A DNA stretch of 8,054 nucleotides from assembly GCA_004357005.1 (NCBI GenBank), contig SMWH01000003.1:1-8054 (forward strand), written 5' to 3'. The stretch's first letter is position 1. Each line of letters opens with the position of its first letter. Position numbers and translations under genes: made by a program. Source of the stretch: Gammaproteobacteria bacterium (GTDB lineage: Bacteria; Pseudomonadota; Gammaproteobacteria; SMWH01). Below are positions 1 to 5,217 of the stretch, in pieces. The notes beneath the pieces were generated by a model. The model made no database searches, was not told the DNA's origin, and saw nothing but the letters and a program-made list of their open reading frames with translations.

Positions 1-1
1 C

Positions 2-160
2 CTTGCCGTCCTCGTGGCGGAGCAGGTTCTCCAGCAGAATTTTCAGGGAAAAGGGCAATCGGGTGAGATCAAAGCGCTTGCCGAGAACTTCGAGGCTGAA
101 AAACTGGTATTCCTTCGCCTTGACTGAAAGTGTGGACCGGGTCCCGAAAGAATCGCTCAT
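2..160 (-). CDS. acnA: Aconitate hydratase A, N-terminal fragment (runs off the left edge)
   Basis: The 53 visible codons start MSDSFGTRSTL and continue through a YQFFSLEVLG-like segment to LPFSLKILLENLLRHEDGK. This is the characteristic start of the AcnA/IRP1-type aconitases, which convert citrate to isocitrate in the TCA cycle with a [4Fe-4S] cluster in the cytoplasm. The SLKILLENLLRHEDG block is the best-conserved N-terminal signature of the family. The iron-sulfur cysteines lie outside the window and cannot be checked. The ATG at 160 is supported by a good ribosome binding site, AAAGGAAG on the minus strand (167-174), six bases upstream. It lies 96 bp downstream of mnmA on the same strand. 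A possible own promoter lies in that gap. AcnB is excluded because its N-terminus is unrelated. Confidence 0.92.
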   Translation of the reverse strand, partial: MSDSFGTRSTLSVKAKEYQFFSLEVLGKRFDLTRLPFSLKILLENLLRHEDGK

Positions 161-204
161 GATCAGCTTCCTTTGCCGTTCTGAGGTGTAAACAAGGGGT
201 GGAA

Positions 205-235
205 AGTATACCCGCTGTGGCCTGCTCCGTGTCCG
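205..235 (-). promoter_or_regulatory. Possible sigma70-type promoter for acnA
   Basis: On the minus strand, TATACT (205-210, 5 of 6 matches to the -10 consensus) is followed downstream by a 44-bp leader to the acnA start. The nearest -35-like hexamer is CGGACA (230-235), 19 bp away, which is longer than the preferred 17 bp. I saw no convincing terminator hairpin between mnmA and acnA, so acnA may also be reached by read-through from mnmA. Confidence 0.3.
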
Positions 236-256
236 TTCGAAGTCTGCTGTGGGGTT

Positions 257-1375
257 TCAGCGTGTCAAGGCGGCCGCGGATTGCCTCCAGGCGCGCTCGA
301 TCACCCCACCACCCAGGCACTCGTCGTCCTGGTACAGCACCACGGATTGTCCCGGGGTAACGGCGCGCTGCTTTTGTTCAAAGCGCAATTGGCACCGTCC
401 ACTCTCCATCACGGTGACCAGGCAGTCCTGGTCGGACTGGCGGTAGCGGGTCTTGGCCGTCAGCCGTGTGCCGGCAACCGGAGCCGTTCCAGAAACCCAG
501 TGCAATTGTGATGCCTCCAGCGAATCGCTAAACAACAGCGGATGATCGTGCCCCTGGGCGACCACCAGTGTGTTGTCTTCCATGGCCTTGTTCACCACGT
601 ACCAGGGATCTCCGGAACTCCCGGCAGTGCCGCCGATGCCCAGGCCCTGGCGCTGACCCAGGGTATGGAACATGAGGCCCTGGTGTTGGCCCAGAAGCCG
701 CCCGTCCGGATCGCGTATCTCCCCCGGTTGGGCCGGAAGATAACGTGCCAGGAATTCGCGGAAATCCTTTTCGCCGATGAAGCAGATCCCGGTGCTGTCT
801 TTCTTGTCGTGCACCGGCAGTCCTGCTTCCCGGGCGAGTTCTCGTACGTTCTCCTTGAGCAGTGATCCCAGGGGGAACAGGGAAAATTCCAGTTGCTCCT
901 GGCCCAGGGTGTAGAGGAAATAACTCTGGTCCTTGTTCTCGTCCCGTCCCTTGAGAAGCCGCCAGCGGCCATCGTTTACACGTCGCACATAGTGGCCGGT
1001 GGCCATGAAACCGGCCCCCAACTCCTTCGAGCGGTCGAGGAAGCGTCGAAATTTGATCTCGCGATTGCAGAGAATGTCCGGATTGGGGGTACGGCCCGCC
1101 GCATATTCGCGCAGGAATTCCTCGAACACACAATCCCAGTATTCGGCCGCGAAATTGCTCGTGTGCAACGCTATGCCGAGGATCTCGCAGACCTCACTGG
1201 CGTCCAGGGCGTCCATGAGCGCCGGACAATCGCCTTCACGATCGTCATCCTCCCAGTTCTTCATGAAAAGGCCTTCCACCGCATAGCCCTGTCGGGAGAG
1301 CAGCAGAGCCGCGACGGAGGAGTCCACCCCGCCGGACATGCCGACGATGACCCGGGTGTCAGATGGTCGTGTCAT
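257..1375 (-). CDS. mnmA: tRNA-specific 2-thiouridylase MnmA
   Basis: This 372-residue protein is full length for MnmA (TrmU), the cytoplasmic enzyme that thiolates U34 of the tRNAs for Lys, Glu and Gln, using ATP and sulfur relayed from IscS through the Tus proteins. The N-terminal PP-loop SGGVDSS (residues 14-20) binds ATP. The catalytic cysteine pair is present: Cys103 in NPDILCNREIKF and Cys198 in STGICFIGEKDFREFL. KNWEDDD (about 39-45) and DQSYFL (149-154) are further family blocks, and the C-terminal third fits the beta-barrel domain that packs on tRNA. The ATG at 1375 directly precedes the PP-loop strand at the usual distance; its ribosome binding site is weak. It is divergent from clpS and upstream of acnA on the same strand. 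In many gammaproteobacteria mnmA is followed by hflD and purB, which are absent here. Confidence 0.97.
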   Translation of the reverse strand: MTRPSDTRVIVGMSGGVDSSVAALLLSRQGYAVEGLFMKNWEDDDREGDCPALMDALDASEVCEILGIALHTSNFAAEYWDCVFEEFLREYAAGRTPNPDILCNREIKFRRFLDRSKELGAGFMATGHYVRRVNDGRWRLLKGRDENKDQSYFLYTLGQEQLEFSLFPLGSLLKENVRELAREAGLPVHDKKDSTGICFIGEKDFREFLARYLPAQPGEIRDPDGRLLGQHQGLMFHTLGQRQGLGIGGTAGSSGDPWYVVNKAMEDNTLVVAQGHDHPLLFSDSLEASQLHWVSGTAPVAGTRLTAKTRYRQSDQDCLVTVMESGRCQLRFEQKQRAVTPGQSVVLYQDDECLGGGVIERAWRQSAAALTR

Positions 1376-1432
1376 GGGGTTGAGATACTACTCAGGTCTG
1401 CCGGGGGCGACAGGGGTGATGCAGCGGGTCCG

Positions 1433-1456
1433 CGGCGAAGGCGAAGCGCTTCGCCG
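1433..1456. repeat. Strong inverted repeat in the mnmA-clpS divergent intergenic region
   Basis: CGGCGAAG (1433-1440) pairs perfectly with CTTCGCCG (1449-1456) around an 8-base loop. In a second register, GGCGAAGCGCTTCGCC (1440-1455) is a perfect 16-bp palindrome, because GCGAAG is repeated in tandem. There is no T-tract on either side, so it does not look like an intrinsic terminator. It lies about 60 bp upstream of the clpS TATAAT and 58 bp or more upstream of the mnmA ATG, so it could be an operator for either gene or a structured part of the mnmA leader RNA. Confidence 0.6.
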
Positions 1457-1516
1457 GTCGTGCCAAAGGGCGCCTGGACGGGCGTGCAGCCTGTCTGAGA
1501 CCGCGAGGCCCCATAG

Positions 1517-1522
1517 TATAAT
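1517..1522 (+). promoter_or_regulatory. Perfect TATAAT -10 box, likely clpS promoter
   Basis: TATAAT matches the sigma70 -10 consensus exactly in a GC-rich intergenic region. No good -35 hexamer is seen 16-18 bp upstream (around 1493-1499), so an activator or other contacts may be needed. A start of transcription near 1529 would give a leader of about 22 bases to the ATG at 1551 and would exclude the in-frame ATG at 1524 from the mRNA. Confidence 0.5.
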
Positions 1523-1550
1523 CATGCGGGATTCGCCAAACCGAGCCGAA

Positions 1551-1871
1551 ATGACCGAGAAGTTCGAAAACCTGCCCGAAGAGGGCCTGGCGCTTGCCGA
1601 AGCCAGACCGGAGATAAAGCAACCGCCCCTGTTCAGGGTGGTGCTCCTGAACGACGACTTCACGCCCATGGAGTTCGTGATTCAAATCCTGGAGCATTTT
1701 TTTGCCATGAATCGGGAAAAGGCGACCCAGATCATGCTGCACGTGCACACCCGTGGTAAGGGCGTTTGCGGCGTGTTCACCTACGATGTCGCGGAAACCA
1801 AGGTATCGCTGGTCAATGATTACGCCCGTCAGAACCATCATCCGCTGCTGTGCACCATGGAACAAACGTGA
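1551..1871 (+). CDS. clpS: ATP-dependent Clp protease adaptor ClpS (N-recognin)
   Basis: ClpS binds proteins with destabilising N-terminal residues (Leu, Phe, Tyr, Trp) and delivers them to ClpA. With the ATG at 1551 the protein has 106 residues, the same length as E. coli ClpS as I recall it, and the known functional positions then fall at the same numbers: Asn34-Asp35-Asp36, Thr38, Pro39 and gate residue Met40 in LLNDDFTPMEF, Met62 and His66 in the pocket, and Lys84 in AETK at the ClpA contact. The first 20-25 residues are the flexible arm needed for delivery. An in-frame ATG at 1524 would add nine residues but lies two bases from a perfect TATAAT, so it is disfavoured. No clear ribosome binding site precedes 1551. 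clpA follows after 68 bp on the same strand. The cspD gene that precedes clpS in E. coli and Pseudomonas is not here; mnmA takes that side. Confidence 0.96.
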   Translation: MTEKFENLPEEGLALAEARPEIKQPPLFRVVLLNDDFTPMEFVIQILEHFFAMNREKATQIMLHVHTRGKGVCGVFTYDVAETKVSLVNDYARQNHHPLLCTMEQT

Positions 1872-1939
1872 GGCAACTTGCGGGAAAACCGACGGTCATA
1901 TGGCTAAGCAACTGTTTTTTAGGGTATTGTTAGACGCAC

Positions 1940-4192
1940 ATGTTCAGTAAAGACCTCGAAGCGACGGTCAGCCAGGCGTATAAGGACGCCAGAGCCCAAC
2001 GGCATGAGTTCATGACGGTCGAGCATCTATTGCTCGCGTTACTGGACAACCCGTCGGCTCGTGAAGTACTGGAAGGTTGCGGCGCCGAATCCCAACAGCT
2101 GTCGCTGGATCTGCGCAATGTCCTGGAAGAAACCGTGCCGGTTCTGTCCCCGAACGACCCTCGCGATACACAACCGACCCTCGGTTTCCAGCGTGTGCTG
2201 CAACGCGCGGTGTATCACGTGCAGTCCTCGGACAAAAAAGAGGTCACGGGCGCGAATGTTATCGTCGCGATGTTCAGCGAAAAAGATTCGCACGCGGTCT
2301 ATTTTCTGAACAAACAAAATATCCGGCGCCTGGATGTTGTCAACTACATCTCCCATGGCATAAGCCGCATCGATGATGGGCAAAATACCCAGACGGCCAG
2401 TGAAACCGAAGGAGCGGAGGCCCCCGCCCGTACTCCCCTGGAAAGTTTCACTACCAACATCAACCAGTTGGCCCGGGAAGGCAAGATCGATCCCCTGATC
2501 GGGCGCGAGGCGGAAATCGAACGCACCATCCAGATCCTGTGCCGGCGGCGCAAGAACAACCCACTGTTTGTCGGCGACTCGGGTGTCGGCAAGACCGCGA
2601 TGGCGGAAGGGCTGGCACGCAAGATCGTCGAGGGTGAGGTGCCCGAGGTGCTGCGGGGCGCCACAATTTATTCGTTGGATCTGGGTTCATTGATCGCGGG
2701 CACCAAGTATCGCGGTGATTTTGAGCAAAGGCTGAAAGGCGTGCTCAAGGATCTCCAGAACATGGACGACGCGATACTTTTTATTGACGAAATTCACACG
2801 GTAATCGGTGCCGGTGCAGCCTCCGGTGGCGTGATGGATGCGGCCAATCTCATCAAACCCGTGCTGGCCAGCGGCGATCTTCGTTGCATGGGTTCAACGA
2901 CGTTCCAGGAATACCGGGGCGTGTTCGAGAAGGACAGGGCCTTGTCGCGCCGTTTCCAGAAAATCGATATCGGGGAACCAACTGTCAGCGAAACTGTAGA
3001 GATCCTCAAGGGACTCAAGTCGCGTTTCGAAGACCACCACGGTGTGATTTACGAACTGGAAGCACTGGAAGCGGCGGCAAAACTTGCGGACAAGCATCTC
3101 AACGATCGTTTTCTTCCGGACAAGGCCATCGATGTGATCGATGAGGCGGGTGCCCGGGAGCGCCTCAAAGTGCAAGAGGATCGCGTTGAATCGATCGGCG
3201 TCAAAGAGGTCGAAGAAATTGTCGCCCGTATTGCGCGAGTGCCGGTTAACCATGTTTCGGCTTCCGACAAAGACGTGCTGGAACGACTCGAAACACATCT
3301 CAAGCGCGTGGTATTCGGTCAGGATGCCGCGATCGAATCGCTCGCATCGGCCATCAAGATGGCCCGTTCCGGTCTTGGTGCTCCGGAAAAGCCCATTGGC
3401 TGTTTTCTGATGGCGGGACCCACGGGTGTGGGCAAAACGGAAGTCACACGGCAACTGGCCATGGCCATCGGCATCAAATTGATCCGTTTCGACATGTCCG
3501 AGTACATGGAATCTCATTCCGTGTCCCGGCTGGTGGGTGCGCCTCCCGGTTATGTGGGCTTTGACCAGGGTGGGTTGATGACCGAGGCGGTAATCAAAAC
3601 TCCACATGCCGTGCTGCTGCTCGATGAGGTCGAGAAAGCGCACCCGGACGTGTTTAACCTGTTGCTTCAGATCATGGATCACGGCGTGCTCACTGACACC
3701 AACGGCCGCGAGGCGGATTTCCGCAGCGTGATCCTGATCATGACCACCAACGCGGGCGCCCAGGAAGGCAGCCGGCGGTCCATCGGGTTCGCGGAACAGG
3801 ACCACAGCACTGACGTTCTCGAAGTCATTCGTCGGATGTTCAGCCCGGAATTCCGCAACCGGCTGGATGCGGTGATTGAGTTCGGATCGCTGCCCCCCGA
3901 GGTCATCCTGCGGGTGGTGGACAAGTTCCTTATCGAACTGGAAGCCCAACTCGAAGAGAAAAACGTCAGCCTGGATGTTGACCTGGGGGCCAAGGAATGG
4001 CTGGCCAGGAAAGGATTCGACGAAAAAATGGGCGCCAGGCCCATGCGCCGCGTGATCCAGGAACACATCAAAAAGCCGCTGGCCGAAGAATTGCTGTTCG
4101 GTTGTCTCCAGGACGGGGGGCAGGTCGTCGTGACCTGCAAGGATAATGAACTCCGTTTGACCTACGAAGGTCAGGCCGCCGAACTGGCTTGA
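1940..4192 (+). CDS. clpA: ATP-dependent Clp protease ATP-binding subunit ClpA
   Basis: ClpA is the hexameric unfoldase that translocates substrates, including ClpS-delivered N-degron proteins, into the ClpP peptidase. The 750 residues match the family length (E. coli about 758). The N-domain (1-145) has HEFMTVEHLLLALL and TQPTLGFQRVLQRA, and is the docking site for ClpS. AAA+ domain D1 has Walker A GDSGVGKT (212-219) and Walker B ILFIDEIH (279-286). D2 has Walker A GPTGVGKT (493-500) and Walker B VLLLDEVE (558-565). The D1 loop KYRGDFE and D2 loop GYVGFD are pore-loop candidates. FSPEFRNRLD carries the D2 arginine finger. The IGF tripeptide (615-617) is the ClpP-binding loop, so this is a protease partner and not ClpB. 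The ribosome binding site is weak; the ATG at 1940 gives the family N-terminus. It is probably co-transcribed with clpS. clpP is not in the window. Confidence 0.98.
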   Translation: MFSKDLEATVSQAYKDARAQRHEFMTVEHLLLALLDNPSAREVLEGCGAESQQLSLDLRNVLEETVPVLSPNDPRDTQPTLGFQRVLQRAVYHVQSSDKKEVTGANVIVAMFSEKDSHAVYFLNKQNIRRLDVVNYISHGISRIDDGQNTQTASETEGAEAPARTPLESFTTNINQLAREGKIDPLIGREAEIERTIQILCRRRKNNPLFVGDSGVGKTAMAEGLARKIVEGEVPEVLRGATIYSLDLGSLIAGTKYRGDFEQRLKGVLKDLQNMDDAILFIDEIHTVIGAGAASGGVMDAANLIKPVLASGDLRCMGSTTFQEYRGVFEKDRALSRRFQKIDIGEPTVSETVEILKGLKSRFEDHHGVIYELEALEAAAKLADKHLNDRFLPDKAIDVIDEAGARERLKVQEDRVESIGVKEVEEIVARIARVPVNHVSASDKDVLERLETHLKRVVFGQDAAIESLASAIKMARSGLGAPEKPIGCFLMAGPTGVGKTEVTRQLAMAIGIKLIRFDMSEYMESHSVSRLVGAPPGYVGFDQGGLMTEAVIKTPHAVLLLDEVEKAHPDVFNLLLQIMDHGVLTDTNGREADFRSVILIMTTNAGAQEGSRRSIGFAEQDHSTDVLEVIRRMFSPEFRNRLDAVIEFGSLPPEVILRVVDKFLIELEAQLEEKNVSLDVDLGAKEWLARKGFDEKMGARPMRRVIQEHIKKPLAEELLFGCLQDGGQVVVTCKDNELRLTYEGQAAELA

Positions 4193-4205
4193 CCCGGTAG
4201 TTTTC

Positions 4206-4424
4206 CTATCGCATTCGGTAGACGATCCGGCCTTTGGTCAGATCGTAAGGCGTCAGTTGAACCCGCACCTTGTCTCCCGTGAGGATCCGAATGTAGTGTT
4301 TGCGCATCTTGCCCGAGATGTGAGCGATAACGGTGTGGCCGTTCTCCAACTCTACGTGGAACGTGGTATTGGGCAGGGTCTCGGTGACCGTGCCCTCCAT
4401 TTCTATGTGATCTTCTTTTGGCAT
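4206..4424 (-). CDS. infA: Translation initiation factor IF-1
   Basis: The 72-residue protein is nearly identical to bacterial IF-1, which occupies the 30S A-site region during initiation and assists IF-2 and IF-3. It is a single S1/OB-fold domain; the conserved blocks IEMEGTV, LPNTTFHVELENGH, AHISGKMRKHYIRIL and GDKVRVQLTPYDLTKGRIVYR are all present, and the length is standard. The ATG at 4424 has AGGA (4429-4432 on the minus strand) four bases upstream. It is the last gene of the minus-strand run from trxB, separated from aat by 76 bp that contain an 11-bp direct repeat. Its stop codon is only 13 bp from the clpA stop on the opposite strand, so the two transcripts very probably overlap at their 3' ends. 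infA next to clpA and aat is a familiar arrangement in gammaproteobacteria. Confidence 0.98.
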   Translation of the reverse strand: MPKEDHIEMEGTVTETLPNTTFHVELENGHTVIAHISGKMRKHYIRILTGDKVRVQLTPYDLTKGRIVYRMR

Positions 4425-4435
4425 TCAGTCCTGAT

Positions 4436-4468
4436 CGTAGGTGAAATCGGGGCTTGGCGTAGGTGAAA
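4436..4468. repeat. 11-bp perfect direct repeat in the aat-infA gap
   Basis: CGTAGGTGAAA occurs at 4436-4446 and again at 4458-4468 (plus-strand reading), giving a 22-bp period, close to two helical turns. On the infA sense strand the unit reads TTTCACCTACG, and the proximal copy ends 11 bases before the ATG, just upstream of the ribosome binding site. Both copies are non-coding, being outside aat and infA. Spacing and position would suit a protein-binding site or a tandem RNA element in the infA leader, but chance or a local duplication is also possible. Confidence 0.5.
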
Positions 4469-4500
4469 GACGCGACATTCTGCCATGTAACGGGTGGGAG

Positions 4501-5217
4501 TCAACCGGATTCGGACCCGGAATCAGCGGAGGCCAGCGTCCAGGCCTGCGGGGCCTGCGTGCAGTACCGGTCGAGCAACTCCACGAAGCGGGACCGGGGA
4601 ATCTGCCGAGCGCCGAGACGCTCCAGGTGATCCGAGTGGACCTGACAGTCGATAAGAGCAGATCCCCGGTGCTGCATGAAGCGGCAAAGCTGCGCCAGGG
4701 CCATTTTGGAAGCGTCTGAAACCCGGCTGAACATGGACTCCCCAAAAAAAACATCGCCCATCGCCACCCCGTAGAGGCCACCAACGAGTTCCTCGCCGGC
4801 CCAGACTTCGACGGAGTGGGCGTGACCCATTTCGTGCAGACTGACATAGGCCTTTTCCATGGCGGTGGTGATCCAGGTGTCCTCCTGGCCGGGGCGTGGG
4901 GCGGCGCAGGCGCGCACCACCTCAGCAAAAGCCTGATCAGCGCTGAAACGGAAATGCCGCGACCGTAGTTTGCGGGCCACTGAACGCTGGATCTTCAGCT
5001 CTTCGGGAAACAGGACCATTCGCGGGTCCGGTGACCACCACAGAATCACCTGGCCCTGGGTGTACCAGGGGAAGATCCCCCGTGGGTAGGCACTCAACAG
5101 CCGGGCGCTGGACAAAGTACCGCCGGCGGCCAGCAAGCCGTTGGGATGTTCCAGAGCCTTTTCCAACGGAGGGAAGGGCGTTTCCTCATCGGGCGGCAAC
5201 CAGGTCAGCGCAGGCAT
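4501..5217 (-). CDS. aat: Leucyl/phenylalanyl-tRNA-protein transferase
   Basis: Aat transfers Leu or Phe from aminoacyl-tRNA to the N-terminus of proteins that begin with Lys or Arg, creating primary N-degrons read by ClpS. The 238 residues fit the family length. Signature blocks in order: YPRGIFPWY (44-52), WWSPDPRMVL (60-69), DTWITTAMEKAYVSLHEMGHAHSVE in the middle of the catalytic domain, the block ELVGGLYGVAMGDVFFGESMF that follows, and DCQVHSDHLERLGA near the C-terminus. The fold is GNAT-like. The ATG at 5217 shares its A with the TAA stop of the upstream COG3146 gene (TAATG), indicating translational coupling. Transcription is convergent with clpA, so the enzyme that makes N-degrons and the machinery that reads them are encoded within one small region. 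Confidence 0.97.
   Translation of the reverse strand: MPALTWLPPDEETPFPPLEKALEHPNGLLAAGGTLSSARLLSAYPRGIFPWYTQGQVILWWSPDPRMVLFPEELKIQRSVARKLRSRHFRFSADQAFAEVVRACAAPRPGQEDTWITTAMEKAYVSLHEMGHAHSVEVWAGEELVGGLYGVAMGDVFFGESMFSRVSDASKMALAQLCRFMQHRGSALIDCQVHSDHLERLGARQIPRSRFVELLDRYCTQAPQAWTLASADSGSESG

Noticed and set aside
528..1133. A 201-codon frame overlapping mnmA on the same strand
   Set aside because: It is a shifted reading of mnmA with a Pro/Arg/Gly-rich product and no family features; mnmA is full length with all catalytic residues.
1381..1394. Short dyad TGAG...CTCA just upstream of the mnmA ATG
   Set aside because: Only four paired bases around a six-base loop; well within chance.
893..1498. 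A 201-codon plus-strand frame opposite mnmA
   Set aside because: It is a shadow of mnmA with no recognisable domain and no suitable ribosome binding site.
1338..1550. N-terminal extension of clpS upstream to 1338 or 1524
   Set aside because: The 1338 version would overlap mnmA and add Arg-rich low-quality sequence. The 1524 version is only two bases from a perfect TATAAT. The 1551 start gives E. coli-like length and residue numbering.
1872..1939. Possible terminator between clpS and clpA because of a run of six T (1915-1920)
   Set aside because: No stable GC-rich stem directly precedes the T-run, so clpS and clpA are read as one transcript.
2894..4066. A 390-codon open frame antisense to clpA
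   Set aside because: It lies entirely opposite the conserved D1-D2 part of clpA, its product is His/Phe/Asp-rich with no recognisable motif, and long antisense frames are expected against GC-biased coding DNA.
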